Assembly: GCA_016617855.1 (NCBI GenBank)
Contig: JAECUM010006824.1
Coordinates: forward strand, 58,698-122,697
Length of the DNA stretch: 64,000 bases
Source of the DNA: Megalonaias nervosa
Lineage: Eukaryota; Mollusca; Bivalvia; Unionida; Unionidae
Direction of reading: 5' to 3'
Shown here: positions 42,301-55,444 of the stretch, piece by piece
How the letters are laid out: each line of letters starts with the position of its first letter
Numbering within the stretch: the stretch's first letter is position 1
The notes under the pieces: generated by a model
What the model was told of the DNA's origin: nothing
Databases searched by the model: none
What the model saw: only the letters and a program-made list of their open reading frames with translations
Program-made: the position numbers and the translations under genes

Positions 42301-43069
42301 CCCTCATCCTGTCTTTTTTAGACTGCTTTTCTTTTAATGTCATCAAGCTTCAAAGACTATTTGTACTAGTAGGACCGTTTATAATATAGCACTTCAGAGG
42401 TATCAACAAATAGTTTTCAATAAAAAGAAGGTAAAAAAGCTAACATTTGATCTATTTATTCCCTTTAATGTGCGGCGACCCAGCGCGGCACAGGGTCCAA
42501 TCTTGGCGCTACTGAACTAATTACATTGTGTTGTCTTATCACATAAAAATATTAAAAGATTAAACGTTCACTGCGGACTGAATACCGCCTTTCAACTTGC
42601 TAAAATCGTGTGTCTTTCATCTCGTCGGACTGTTGTCAGGATGGTGATAGCTTGTTAGCCTATTGTTTTATTTTTCTAAAATCTAAGTGTAATCACCAGT
42701 AGGCCTGCAGTTTATTTAGTCTACATTTTGTTTTTAAAGTGTGCATTATATTATATTTGAAAAAAATTACATAATTAAGAAAACAACAGTTTAAACCAGT
42801 TAAAGGTTATAACAATTACCCAATATTTCATCTGAGATAACAATATTAATATGTCGTCCGCGGATAAAAATGGACTGAGGATGCAAGTCACAAAATCTTT
42901 TTTGTTCTGACATTATTTTTGAAAGAAGCGTTCTACACTCATATTTATTGTGACGTCACATTTCTTCAAACCCCCCCTCCACCCCCTTCGTCACACTTCG
43001 TCACAAAATTTTGACCCCCACCCCACCCCACCCCACTCCAAATACGTGACCTCATATGTGAAAGACCTC
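39372..43069. mobile_element. DNA transposon with inverted ends and shared subterminal blocks
   Basis: The left end reads GGGGCCGTCCACATATGACG and the right end, reversed, GAGGTCTTTCACATATGAGG; both then reach GTCAC. TTG on each side (39369-39371, 43070-43072) may be a 3-bp duplication. Just inside each end is the same GC-rich block containing TTCGTCACACTTCGTCACAA or CTCGTCACACTTCGTCACAA, in direct orientation. The element carries the broken transposase at 40045-41817. I cannot name the superfamily with confidence. Confidence 0.75.
40045..41817 (-). pseudogene. Transposase of an unassigned DDE-type superfamily, frameshifted
   Basis: The gene runs on the minus strand through at least four frames. 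A Lys-rich N-terminal helix region (41817-41434) is followed by LDPLTEHLKKDG, then ISQDDKCRVPIGLVAANKQN, SLPDHDWVVAAQHKLIPSVY and SGPTFIAIRSGKHST (41233 region). VDGGPDENPRY comes next, then in another frame FVATNAPGRSAFNRVERKMA and LILPHDNYGSHLD (40760-40287). The Asp residues in QDDK and VDGGPDENPR are candidate catalytic acids. Proteins of this type are common but poorly named in marine invertebrate genomes (from memory). Several frameshifts make this copy non-autonomous. Confidence 0.7.
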
Positions 43070-43079
43070 TTGCAGTGTT

Positions 43080-44664
43080 TTGGTCGTTTCCACTTCGAAC
43101 AAAACAGCGTTTGATCTACTGATCAGACGTGCATAAATTTCTTCAAAATCCTGATTGCGGAGAGGCAAACGTCTGGAAACAGCTAGAATAGAAGGCTGCA
43201 GTAATTTATCATTGTACCATTTGAAACTTTGGCAGAAAAGAGCTTACTTTTCAAAAACCTTATCGGATTTTTATATGGATCGAAAAAAAAACCCAACTCA
43301 AAGCATTGTGTACAAGAGAGACGCTTGCTTAAACATACAGAACCAACATAAATTTTCCAAGTTTCTAATGGATTACAATAATCATTAGACCTTCATACTT
43401 GCCATTGCGATTGTAAAAACGCAACAATTTGACCCGTTTAAGGACTTTTACGTACAATTCACAAACAACCATAAAGGACTTTCTTATTTTAAGTGTCGTA
43501 TAATTCGGAAACTCTCGGATATTATCCATGTCAAGCGTGCAGTGTTTATTCCAAAAGTATTTTTGCAAGTCTGAATCACTGGATTCATAGCCTGACTTCT
43601 CCGCGTACACTTGTTCCAGTGTGATAGACCGTGATCAACAATAAATCTAATCCTGATTACATGTAGAAAGGGCACGACACAAAATCACGCGTGTCAAGAC
43701 CGCTAAAACAGGCCAGCATTAACTTCACCAACATTACAACACTTCTTCCTCAAAATTTATTTTGTCTCAATGACACTGATTTCTAAGAGATTTTCGTTCA
43801 AATATACTGCCCTCTGCTAGGAGTTATCTACTGAAATCTATATATGTATACGGACGAAATACTTTACTACTTTTATTGTTATCATGTATGTAATTATTAT
43901 TTTCAATTAGACGAGGTAAATTTTTGGAGAACTACGAGAATGTCCAAATATCAACATTAGGTGTTTCTGGCACGGAACATCTCAGATGCATACAGCAATA
44001 ACTATGTGAAAAGCATAGGTACTTTGACTGCTTTTAAACGAAAACCATTATTTTAGGATTGGAAGGTATAAACAATTAAAAGTAATCACACAAAAGTTTT
44101 GACTACTGCTCTCCAGTCGCTGGAAGTCAAATACCGTTACTATCGGTACTTTATCTTTACATGTATAATACTATTTTAAAGTGTTTGGTTTCATATACGG
44201 TCAAATTGTTGGTCTCATAATAGCTGCCTTCAACTGGCAGTGAGCGTAATATTCGATGATGAACAAAAAAATATATTTGTGCAACCAGCCTGAAACATGA
44301 CTGCATCCAAATAAGAGTCGCACTTAGTGTCCTACCAGAGTCATTTCAGCCCGTGATATCATCCCAGCTACGATGCTTTTAAACCTGCTATATGCTATGC
44401 TATGGCGCCGGTGTCAATATTACTGTGCGTGTTTCCCAATTTCCTTTAAAATGTATGCTCTTAAAAAAAAAAAAAAAAAAAAAGGCTGTCGCAACCATCA
44501 CTTGAATACTGCTTCTTGTGTATATAATGAAGATAACCCATGTTAATTACACGATAGCTTGGCCGGTTTTTTTGGATCTGATCTGGCTTGGCACGACCGC
44601 CGGTGCGTGACCTTTGATGCTGATCCATTCTTTACATTGAAACAGTCACGATATCTGGCGTATG

Positions 44665-44721
<57 letters not shown>

Positions 44722-45680
44722 TTTTCAGTTGTTTCGTCTTCTAGTTCAAAAGGTGTTACAGGTATTCATGTTAGTAAAATACTTGGTGCTCATTCAGTAA
44801 AATGAGCACTCTATGGTGAAAAAGTAAAATTAACCAGAGCCCAGCTGGCCCCATGTTGACCTCGCCAAGCAGATCAGAGCCAGAATTTGCATTTCATTAT
44901 TGCTTTGCTTCGTTATTACATACCCATTTAATTTTACATAGTTGACCTGGCGTTCGATAAAGATGTTCAGTCTATGAGTCCGTATCGCACACCTGTGCTT
45001 GATGTGTCCAGGTCTCTTTATTTCTCCCCTCTTATCTCATTATATGTATGTACGTTACTTATCTTGACTTTTTCTAAAATATATACATACATACATACAT
45101 ACATTTCTGAGATTCTTGGCAAAACAACATGTTTAAACGAATCAGCACAGCAGGATGTTCCCTTAAGGACTTTGACTTTTTTGTGGCAACAGAAAGATAT
45201 AAGGAAATGAAGAACATGAGGATATCCATCGTTAAACTTCAATGATTGTAATGTGTTTGCCATGAAATGATTGTATAATTTAGGGAAATAGAGAATATTA
45301 TGTAATAATATGTACGTTCTTTTACATTTGGTTTTTTTTTTCACTTTATGATAACAACGCACATTTCTGAAAATATTTTGTTGCGATTCCCCAACTGTTA
45401 TGATAATCTGTCAACAATTCCTAGGGAGAACACTGTAACCAATATCGAATCTTTAAGCTCAAGGGTGTCTAGAGGTGTCACTCAAAAAGTAAGCACGGAC
45501 GCCTCTTTCAACTGAAGCTTACACACTCGTCACTTCTGGAGGGCAGGTTCGGCCTTAGGCCGATTGGATTTTTAGAAATATATCTATAGAGTGAAAGTAA
45601 TTTTAAAGCGATGGAAGAAAATTTCCAAATGCCTTGCTCACAGGTGGCCCAACGTTTGCTAAGGCCGTTCCTGTAGGCGA
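43080..45680. other. Mainly non-coding DNA
   Basis: No supportable gene. A minus-strand open stretch at 43640-43365 (ESSDSDLQKYFWNKHCTLDM) is unassigned. Also present are a poly-A run at about 44464-44483 and a (CATA)n run at about 45080-45102. Confidence 0.4.
44669..44718. repeat. (TG)n microsatellite
   Basis: 25 TG units. Confidence 0.95.
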
Positions 45681-45685
45681 GGAGT

Positions 45686-45935
45686 CAGTGGCGTCACTAG
45701 GGAGGTGCGGGGGGTGCGGACCGCACCGAGTGACACCATCAGAGGGGGTGACACCAAAATGACTATCTATAAAATTTAGAATTTTTGTGCAGGAAGTAGG
45801 TCCATGGGGGTGACATCGTGAGTTACCGCACATGACTGTCTATAAAATTTTTGAATTTTTGTGCAGGAAGGAGGTCCATGGGGGTGACACCAAGAGTTAC
45901 CGCACTGGGTGACACCAACCCTAGTGACGCCACTG
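45686..45935. mobile_element. hAT-type MITE with 8-bp duplication
   Basis: 250 bp with perfect ends CAGTGGCGTCACTAGGG and CCCTAGTGACGCCACTG, flanked by CGAGGAGT (45678-45685 and 45936-45943). Inside, a unit of about 75-80 bp with GTGCAGGAAG and GGTCCATGGGGGTGACA is tandemly duplicated. Confidence 0.9.
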
Positions 45936-47394
45936 CGAGGAGTTTTTCTGGTTTGTTGTATGCTTTGTATCTACCGGGTGGGTTATTTATTTCATGTACA
46001 GTGCAGTCAAAATTGGCAGTGCTAGAGTGTGGTTAAGGCTGTGGTAAGCAGTGCCATGTACGTGTCATAGCGGTGAAATAGCTCACAAAAGGATGCGGTA
46101 AGTGCTTGCCCAACACAAGGATCTTCCTCTTGGTCGCTTACTAATTTAGGCTGATCTTCAGAGGAAGTGTAGGCAGCACCATCGAAGCGGCCAAAGTGCA
46201 CCCTCTAGTAGCGTCTTGGTCATCATGACTATGAGACAGGCCTCACAGCGATAATAAAGCTTTTCGATTTCGTAGTCGTCCATTTCATCCAGCTGTGAAA
46301 GAGCTAACGTACTAAATTTTGCTTAGTGTTTTCGCTAGCCATCTTTTCCCTTTCTGACTCTTAATCCTGTACTACTGGGTTGGTCGTGCATTCTGGCCTT
46401 TCTTCCCAAAGTAACATTGGCCGAGTACCTTGTCGTAGTTCGTTGTTTAATTTACAGAATGCCTTTGTGTTACTTTATAACTAATTCGGGGTCTAAGTTT
46501 AATTAAGTGTACCAGAAATAAAGTTTGATAAGATGCCAAAAATAACGAGGAGCAAAGTTTGATTTACTATCATGCTTCATCTTTTTGCAGAATAAATGAT
46601 CGGCAAAATGTTAATTTGCTCACACCTACGACAAGCACCTCTTATTCATATCGATTTGAAGAGAATGTCTACAGGTATGTCAACTGCCTTTGCAAGATGT
46701 GGCAAGATAATCGTTTCTTTATAAAACCCATCACAGACCGCAGATTTGTTCCGAATGCATTCATGGCGATGAGGTTCCATATTGTGCTGCCATGACATGC
46801 GTGACTACGATGTATCTTGGTTCAGAAAAGGCTGGAGGTATTGTCACTTAGGGATTCGAAACCCATAACTATTTTAATAAAGTACAATGCCATTACAGAT
46901 AGGATCAACCATTTAAAGCCCTATATTTAGCTCGTACTGTACGATGAGTTTATTTATTTTTTTAAATACGTAAACAGGGTATCAGTCCTGTCCAGCCTAG
47001 ATTTGTTATGCCTGCCCACAGTTCTACATTCCCTTTTGCAAACAAAGATATGTGCCCGTCAAGATTTATCAATTCCTCGTTGTCCAGAATGGTTGGTCTA
47101 CGGCATCATTTTTATCTAGCAGTAGAAAAGTGAATTAGTAATATAGTAATGTCCCATATTTTGTGTATAATGTCGCAAGCAAGACAAAACATACATTAAG
47201 CAATAGAAATGACTGTATATTTATTTTGTTGTTGTTTGAGAGATAATCCTGGGAGTCAACTGAATTCATTCGGAATACTCTATACTTTTTTGGACTTTTG
47301 GTAGAACTTCTAGAACTGTTTGAAATTTAATTCACAATACTGTAATTTCTTTCTAAATTTTCACATTTTATTCAGGAGAAATAAATTATTTGTT

Positions 47395-47478
47395 GAATTT
47401 TACAAAACTTCTTGGTTTTCGCTCTTTTCTGTTACTTAATTTAAATTTAAGACCATAGAGTCGTAACATTGATTCCTA
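47395..47478. repeat. LTR-end-like fragment
   Basis: Shares about 80 bp with 56805-56876: TTTTACAAAACTTCTTGGTT, TTTTCTGTTACT and GACCATAGAGTCGTAACA. The terminal TAACA would suit the 3' end of an LTR. No partner LTR or internal region identified. Confidence 0.4.
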
Positions 47479-47499
47479 ATAAGTTTAAAGAGTAATATT

Positions 47500-49260
47500 T
47501 TCCCGATAATGTGAATGAAAGGCTGAAAACTACTACTACTACTACTACTACTAATAATAATAATAATGATAATATCTATTAAATATGTCACGTTTGCTCA
47601 GCCCCAGCTATCAAGCAGTATATAAACTAGGGTATTATTACGACCCATGTGTTTGATGTCTAAACATTGCCGCGGGATAGTGTCAATCCCTTACGCAAGG
47701 TTACCGTGACCGCCAGACAGGCGATAGATAGTACCAACTAGACAAAGGCTTGTAGTATTCACTCCTAGGTGTTAAACATTTGTTCAGAGATGAAAGGAAG
47801 CCCGCAGGGTGAACGGGGCGTGTTCTCATCCGTCCCCACGTGAACAGACAGCGAGGGATATTGTCCGCTAAGTTTGATTGGATCGGATCACCGCGACATC
47901 CAATCGGAATTGAGATAGAGAGTGTGATTACAAGTTAGATCCGAATTATAACTTTGTAACTCACAAGCAGAAAGTCAGCACATAATGCACATGTACATAT
48001 GTGCGCACACCAGTATAATTTAAATTAAGTAAGCAGAAAGTCAGTTTCTCCTGGAAAGATTTCAGAAGAAATAGGGTTACTCCTAGAAGCCACTCGTAAT
48101 TTGGCGGTAAAACTTAGAACAGATTCTAAGGGAAGAAAACCTTCGAAAGGTCAGTAAGTTATTTGCTCGATTTTTGCAGAATAATACGGCATCATAATTG
48201 TAATTATTTGTAATATGTATACTTAATTACTGGGATCGTTTAGTATGCAGAATTACCTTTGTAGTGTTTCATTTACAAGCGTATTTGAAAAATGGGCTTG
48301 AGTTTTACGTAGAGAATTATGTAGATTGTTAGTTTGTGGTCAGAATTAATTTTGTAATTCGCTATTAGGTTACTTCGTAGTAAACCAGTACATTTATTAA
48401 TGCGTTATGTTAGAATTTACGCATGCTTGAATTGTGAGTTTGGAAAATGGTTGATGTATGTAAGATTAGTTACTATGGACGTATGAATATATCAGAGCAT
48501 GGATATTTGAATATTTGTGTACTTTGTATGGGTTGTAATGTAAAGAAATGAGTCTGATTATTGTGATATTGTTTAGTATAACGGGATTAGGAATACGTAC
48601 TGATGGTATGCAATTTATTGATGTAGGTATGAGAAGTAATTGATACCGTGCTTTTATTATGACGTTGTTTTTCCATACAAGAACATATGAGTATTTCGAT
48701 GTGAATGAATGCGTGACCGAAGAAATTTAATAGCCGTTATCTGATGATAGGCTGGGTGTAGTGTGAGATGAAAGGGCTAAGGAAAAATATTGTACCGTCC
48801 TTGTGTTTTCACAGGAAGCTTTTTAGGGGACAGAACTTCCGGTTCAGTTGAGTCCCGAGCCTTCAAGAGGTGGAGACGGAAGTAAGACTAGCAGAGCAGT
48901 CGGAGTCGACAAAGGTCTAGTCAGTGAGAGAAGGTGTATAGAAGGTGGAGGAGGAGAAAAAGTAGTCTGGAGGAGAAAGTGGAGGAGGAGGAGGAGTATA
49001 GAGAAGTCGAGGAGGAGGAGGAGGAGGAGGAGAAGGAATTTGGAGAAAGGCGGGGAGGAAGAGGAGAAGGAATTGGGAAATAGGACATAGAATACACAAA
49101 TTAGTATCTCACACTACGAATCAAGTGACGCAATAGGCTGTTAAAGGGTCGAGCGGAAGGAGTGTACTTGGGAAATTTGAATCATTTGACTATTGAATTG
49201 TTATTAAATTGTTATTCATTGAATTTTACCCTTTTCGTATATTTAATCATTTAGCCGTCG
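47500..49260. other. Non-coding stretch with GGA-rich tract
   Basis: ACT/AAT trinucleotide runs at about 47530-47570 and a purine-only, GGA-rich tract at about 48950-49080, whose apparent coding frames are low-complexity artefacts. No gene supported. Confidence 0.4.
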
Positions 49261-49267
49261 GCATTGC

Positions 49268-49283
49268 TGACTGGGGGCTCGGA
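49268..49283 (+). other. Possible retroelement primer-binding site
   Basis: ACTGGGGGCTCGGAGC resembles the start of the tRNA-Pro type primer-binding site (TGGGGGCTCG) used by several LTR retroelements. No confirmed LTR precedes it and no gag or pol follows. Confidence 0.25.
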
Positions 49284-49557
49284 GCTGTACATCTATCTTA
49301 CACTAATTCAACTTCCAACCAAAATCGAGCCTGGGTGGGACTTCTACAATAGGTTAAATAAAATATTGGGAGCACCCCACCCCAATCCCCCCACAACCAA
49401 ATCCTCACAGTGGGGGCATCCTTCACACAATATATGTGATTGTCATTGTCTGGACTTTGTCAAACAGTGTTTGAAGTTAGCGCTTTCACCAGGCATCAAC
49501 ATTGACAAGTCAAAATGTTATACCACAGAGGCATCTGATGATCAAGATATTAGCTAG

Positions 49558-49671
49558 TTAGACCATAGCTGACGTAAATAGAAACACGGTGGCGAGTTAC
49601 ACCATGGTTGACGTTAATAGAAACACGGTAGCGAGTTACACCATGTTTGACGTAAATAGAAACACGGTACA
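49558..49671. repeat. Tandem repeat of about 43 bp, three copies
   Basis: Units contain TGACGTAAATAGAAACACGG followed by TGGCGAGTTACACCATG. Confidence 0.85.
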
Positions 49672-49679
49672 ATGCGTTT

Positions 49680-51480
49680 GTTACGTTTACTTTCAGTTGA
49701 CTCTTAAATATAACAAATGTTTTTTCATATTTTTGCTTGAATTATGATGCATTCCAAAAGGCAACATTGCTTTGATTGTCATTTAGTACATACATTTATT
49801 AGATATTAGAAACACTTATTTGTTTTGAGATAAAGTTTTTGTAACTGGTCTAATAACGTTTTGCAAAAAGCCTCGAACAATGGCACAATCATAACATTAG
49901 TACATTGGAAGGCGACCGACGTTCAAATGCTGTAGTGTTTCAGAATGTAACCGTGATTGAAACACTTGCCACTTTGGAGGTGTAGAACTAATTATAAAAA
50001 TATAAAAAAATTATGCTTCTAACAATAATTAATAAACATCAAAACAGAACTTAAATTGTACAGAACGTCATATATTTTCTCATCATAATGAACCAAAGTA
50101 TACTGATGCACGTTGAATGAACTAAATATCGATAACAAGTCATTGTCTCGATGCTTCGAGTGAGTTTCGGACTAGCTGTTTAGAGCAATTTGCATAACGC
50201 TTTACTGAAAAAGTTAAAAATAAAAATTTCTGGAACTATTGGCTTGATTAACACAATTAGAAAAATAGCGATATGTTGGTCTCCTATGGACAAGTGACGG
50301 CTGCTAGTGGAGTTTCGTAGCTTCTCTCAGCCAAAGGGTACACGCTGTGTAACGCCGATCTTTATTTTCTTCATTAGGATGTTCGTCAGTATCAAAAGTC
50401 CAAGACAGGTTTTCTCAGCTACACTTAGGTTGTAAAAGCGTATCAATCGAATAATTCTGATGCATATCAGATCTCCACTGTCGTACGTGAAGATCTGACA
50501 GCAACCGCTTACGAGTCATGTTCTGGTGACCTTTGAATTTGCCAATGGCAATGCTGCTTTCACAAATCTGAAAGTGAATCAATTCGTTCGGCACACATTA
50601 ATGATCTTCAGCCATACTGCTCAGTCTCACAAACGCGAAGATATAAGACCTCATCTGATTAACTGATAAAATTAGAGGTTATGGTTATAACGTAAGTCAC
50701 TAGAACTTGACCCTTAAGCAGTCGCTGTCAGATGTACACATACGATAGTGGTAATCTGATTTTAATCAGGTTGTAATCGAATTAGGTAATCTATATTTTC
50801 TAGAGTACAGTGTTCATGATGTGTTAGATGGCGTGACAGATCGTGAACCATAGTGTCATGGGCATGCTTAATATAGAAATGTTACATAATGTCTCAGTGT
50901 AACGAAAAATCAGGTCATGATTGCAGAACACGACTTTATACAATTACTATTCAAAGATTGCATGTATACGTTATGTATACGTGCCACGTTTCTGAGGGTG
51001 GTCTGCGCTAAGATGCCAATGCCAGAAACAGTCAGAAGAAGTGGAGTTAGAAATGTACAGCGTTTAGTGCTAACGGAATAAAAGACAATAAAATAATAAG
51101 CGTTTGTAATGTACGTAAGATTTCTTGAAGCGGTGAGCTTGTTTGTGATAGCTGTGATAATATGTGATACGTTCTTCCCTCTGTTTTTTTTTTTTTCTTC
51201 AAAATGGTACTAATATTACTAAAATCTATAACTTTCAACGTATATAATATTTTTTTTACAGATAGGTTCATTTGCTGCAAGCAGAGAGTTAATAAGTTCG
51301 ACCAAAGTTGGATTTGCTTCCAAAAGTTTGTAAGAAAAAGCAGCTGTCAAATTCTCAGTCCTCCAATTTTGGTTTGATCTGAGCACCAGCGTCTGGAGGA
51401 TCCGTGAAGAAAACAGTTTGTGGCAGCTCGGTGAAGTCTTGGTTTGTGGATGCGTGTAAGGATATTTCATATTTTGATAC
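49680..51480. other. Mostly featureless DNA
   Basis: No supportable gene up to about 51,220. On the minus strand at 51482-51219 a short open stretch (TELPQTVFFTDPPDAGAQIK and, in another frame, LLEANPTLVELINSLLAANE) may belong to the decayed repeat gene to its right. Confidence 0.35.
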
Positions 51481-52910
51481 ATGCAACAAGCGAATTGATA
51501 TCAACATTCAGTCGCACTATATATCTTGTAATCAGATAATAGGCCTCGGCTACTTTTGATCTTTTTTTCGCCAAGGAACACTTGCCTCAGGTTTTAGCTT
51601 TTCTGTTTCAAATTGTGGCTGTATAATTTCAGGCTGTGGCTGCGTTAGCTCAAGTTGTGGATGTGGATTTTCTGCCTCAAGTTTGCTGATAATATTTAAC
51701 TAAAGATCGACTACTTTTCTTGCAGACTATTCTGTAGTCATTATGTTTCAGGTAGTCTAAACCATGTTTAATTAAATTCTGATACATCTGGAACACCAAC
51801 AAAGTTTCCTTGTGGCATTTCTGACGATGTTGGCTCCTTATGCACACCTATTTGGTCATCAAACTTGGATCTGATAAAATCCATAGTGGCATGGAGCTCA
51901 TTGGCATCTTATGTATACTGGTGGTGATACTTAACAATTAGATAATAAGCCTCAATTGTTTTTCGCGAAAAGGTTTTCCGCATTTTTCTCAAGATGGTCC
52001 TCGTGCGGCTTCATGTCGAACGTGCGGTCAGGAAGGTGATTTATTATTTCCACATCTGTATATTCTGAGCCAATAAAGCTAGGTATATTTCTGATATTTT
52101 CATCATATACTGCAAGAGCTAATTTGTCTTCTATTGATAATTTTCAAATATGTTCAAGAGCCATGCCAAGAAACCTGCTGTCATAATCGTCGTACTTTAC
52201 GATGAGATAACAAGCTTTTGTTTGTTTTTTTACGATTTCTGGAATTTCATCTTGATGTGATCCTTCGAGTTTTGTCTGTGTTTGTGGAGTTTCTGCTTTA
52301 GACTAATTTTCCTCATTATTAAGTGAATTTGGTTCCTAGTTTTCTTTATCAAGCATATTCATCTCTTGCAAAATTGTTTCTATGTTACTAACCCGAGTCT
52401 TCTGTAATATTTTCTTCTGCTGAATCTTTCTCGCAATTTTCGTTTATTTTTCAGATTTTTTCATCTTGCCTGTTTGCCCATACAATTGTATTCGTCCATA
52501 TGGTCTTTTTCTTCTTTGGCGTTCATTTATGGAGTTCTAATTTTCATTATTTCGATGATTGATTCTAATGTTTCATTTATTATAGTTCTTAAAATGGCCT
52601 GTATCTTCCTAGGAAGGCTAGCTGACCCCTTATCATTGCAGAACTTTTTTTACCTTATCAAGTTCGTCTTACATCTGATTTGCTCTCTTATGAGCTACTG
52701 GAAAACATGAATATATTAATGTCTACCTTAAACACAGCTAGATTTCATCTAAACAGCTCATACAAGTTTTTTGTGGTCCCTGTCATAATATGCTTTGGTC
52801 AGCACGTCCTCAAATTCCATTTCATTATGCCCCTCCTCAAGTAAGAGCTTATTAAGTTCGGGCGCAGTCCTCAAAAATTCTGACATGTAGGTTGCTGAAA
52901 AATATCATAT
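51480..52910 (-). pseudogene. Decayed gene encoding a repeated EAYYLIVKY module, function unknown
   Basis: On the minus strand the module appears three times: TKACYLIVKYD (about 52222-52190), IEAYYLIVKYH (51956-51927) and AEAYYLITRYI (51550-51518). The stretches between are Glu/Lys/Gln/Pro-rich (LEAENPHPQLELTQPQPEII) or helix-like (KLSIEDKLALAVYDENIRNI). Further upstream MSEFLRTAPELNKLLLEEGH precedes a Lys/Glu-rich segment. Stops and frame changes are spread along the region. No family recognised. It lies just before relic C, but I cannot show that it belongs to it. Confidence 0.45.
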
Positions 52911-53848
52911 TAAGAGAAGCTTAGACCAGAGTTTTCCAGCAGAGCACAAGCATATTTTTGTCACATCAACATATTGTTTTCTTGTTCTGTCTGTATTGTC
53001 TGATGGCGCGTCCACTTTATTATCGCTTCACTCTTCACGTCTTCACCAGATGGGCGAGTTCAAATTACTCGAAATTTTTAATCCCTCTTGTTTATTAATA
53101 CCTATTGGACTATATTCCACCTCAGATGTCCTCTGAATAACATTTCGTCTACTCTGCGACTCAAAAGTCAAAAGCACAATGATTTTCCTTCAGATAAATC
53201 TGGTGTCATTCCAATAGATGTGTTTGTCGCAGTTGGGTCACTGAAGAAAATGTCGCTGAGAAACAAACTTATGTATGTTTTGTATTGGCCCCATCCGCCT
53301 TATTTGCTGGGGTCGCACAAACCTGTAATCTTGTTGCTCATTGCTCATGCCAGGACTACTTATGAAACATTGCTGCGTGCAGTTGCCGTCTACGCAGCTG
53401 AATCAGCTCGAGGCACTAAATGTGAAAGAAGAGTAGCTGCCATCAGCTAATCAATCGTAATATGTTTCTGTTTTTAGGGTATAATTAAATGCCATCGCGG
53501 TATCATCATATTAGCTCTTCGTTTAAACCAAAAATCCTATGGCCAGTAGATCCTTTTGGTTAAAAAAAATGCCCAGGAATTTGTAGTCTAAATACTTATT
53601 GTTTATCACCTCAGTGTCAACAGAAGAAGCAATCAGTTTTGCAGTCTTGTTGTTTTCCATATTTAACTTACTTGTCATAGCAGCAATACGCTTGGCGCAG
53701 AAAGCAACGTCTGATTGCCAGCCATTACCGATGCCAAGTACTGGCCAGCAAAACGTTTGCCACTCGCATATTTGTCGGCGTTATTGGTCGCAAATTCATT
53801 ATCTGTATGCGCGACCACATTTGTTATTTTCTACGCAGTCATATTCAG

Positions 53849-54038
53849 CAGTGCCGGATTACCAAATAGGCAGAGTAGGCACCGGCCTATGGGCCCCACG
53901 CCTTTTAGGGGCCTTGCGATAACAGATCAAAATAATATTGAACTGATTTGATCTTGACGTATTGGGAGATAATTTGCGATGGGGGGGGGCCGAGATTTCG
54001 ACTGCCTAGGGACCTCCACAGGGTTTAATCCGGCACTG
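53849..54038. mobile_element. hAT-type MITE, same family as 24086-24229
   Basis: 190 bp with ends CAGTGCCGGATTA and TTAATCCGGCACTG, flanked by the perfect 8-bp duplication ATATTCAG (53841-53848, 54039-54046). Like the copy in the astacin intron it contains GGGGCCT-type sequence internally. Confidence 0.9.
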
Positions 54039-54823
54039 ATATTCAGTGATCTTAATTTTGGAAAAGTTAACTGTTATTGAAGATTTCAAGTTGTAAAACT
54101 AGTTCCAGGCTGGGCGTGCGATACGAAAATTTTAGGTGTGCGATACGGAATGTACGATACGGACTCACAGACTGAACATCTGTATCGAAGGCCAGATCAA
54201 CTATGTAAGATTAAATGGATATGTAATAAAGCGCGATGTCAGCTTAATAATAGAAGGTTCAGAATATCAGTAAGTATCTGCCTGCCGTCTGCACAATTAT
54301 GAATTTAATTTCAGCGAGCGAAGACAACAGCAGAGGTTCAGCGACAAACATGTTCTGGTACAATGGATTACGAACAATGCAGGAGTTAGCAAAATGTTAT
54401 AAAAATTCAATGCTTTAATTACTGATGGTGCAAATGTTGCTGCTAATTATGATGGAGCACAAGCTATCCCAGCCATCCGAGAACCTAATTATAACGTTGA
54501 CATTGCATTGAGGTGCTCGCACGGACTGACACAATGATTATGTGTGATATTGCCGCTAAGTTCTATTTTGGGTTTCTACCGCGATGCTAAATAAACAATA
54601 TTCGCGAGCGAAATTTATGTTTCAAGAAGCTATCCTGAGATATTATGACGTAGACATAATAACAAAGGAAGAATTCGTGAACTTGTGCCATAGTTTTCAT
54701 TTTCATATTTCAAACACAGAAAATCAACAAAAGATTCTATAGCAAATATCGAAGTCAGGGAAACTGAGGAGGAGAAAACAAAATAGTTTTGCTTAGCGTT
54801 TTGTTTCAACATTCTATATAGAA

Positions 54824-55110
54824 ATGTCGTATCAGGAAGCTAGTCTATCTCTTTCTGAAGCACAATGTAAGAAAATCACGATGGTTGTTTCCAGAAATAG
54901 TCCATTACCAATAAAACTTCCAGCACAACAGCTATCATCTCGCGGCGATGAGCTGATGTTGATAAAACGACAACTTGACAAAGCAAGAAAACAAAGTGTC
55001 AGCAGGCACTGTAATCATGCTTAATTTGTCTGCCACGCAGCTCAAAATACAAGGCGGCGTCTTACCTTTTGTTCTGCCGTGTCACAAATATACTGGACCG
55101 TATAATAATT
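54824..55110 (+). pseudogene. Small basic protein of relic C
   Basis: Begins at an ATG (MSYQEASLSLSEAQCKKI), continues with DELMLIKRQLDKARK, then shifts frame to SAGTVIMLNLSATQLKIQGG. Polinton-like elements of invertebrates often carry a small protein with LSE-Q-KI, an L-L-K-RQ segment and a LSATQLK-GG segment near the integrase and structural genes. The resemblance is from memory of the pattern. Function unknown; one frameshift near 55000. Confidence 0.45.
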
Positions 55111-55444
55111 TTGACAAACAACTTAAGGTTCATGGTCAGTTATTTCCTGGCCGAGAACCACACAACCAAGTACACGCCACATCGATGCTGCCAGATGTTT
55201 GCTATAGAGAACGCCCAAAAGAAGAAAAAAGTCAATGCGATAAAAATTATGCTTAATGAGTTAGCCGCAATAAAGTCAAATAGAATGAGAGTGCAAAGAA
55301 AAAAAAAACAAAAAAAAAAACAAACATCTGTTAGAGGCTCTATCGGATTTATTTATTAGCTTGGCGAAGGAACAGCCCAACCCAAAGGCTAACAAATTCT
55401 AGGGTAGCAAACCATAACCAAAAAGGATGTCGTCTAAACCGTCG

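Noticed and set aside
48848..49090. Arg/Glu-rich protein
   Set aside because: Translation of a GGA-rich low-complexity tract; the opposite strand gives an equally long Pro-rich frame.
53599..53951. Coding regions overlapping the MITE at 53849
   Set aside because: The frames run into the MITE and have no recognisable motif.
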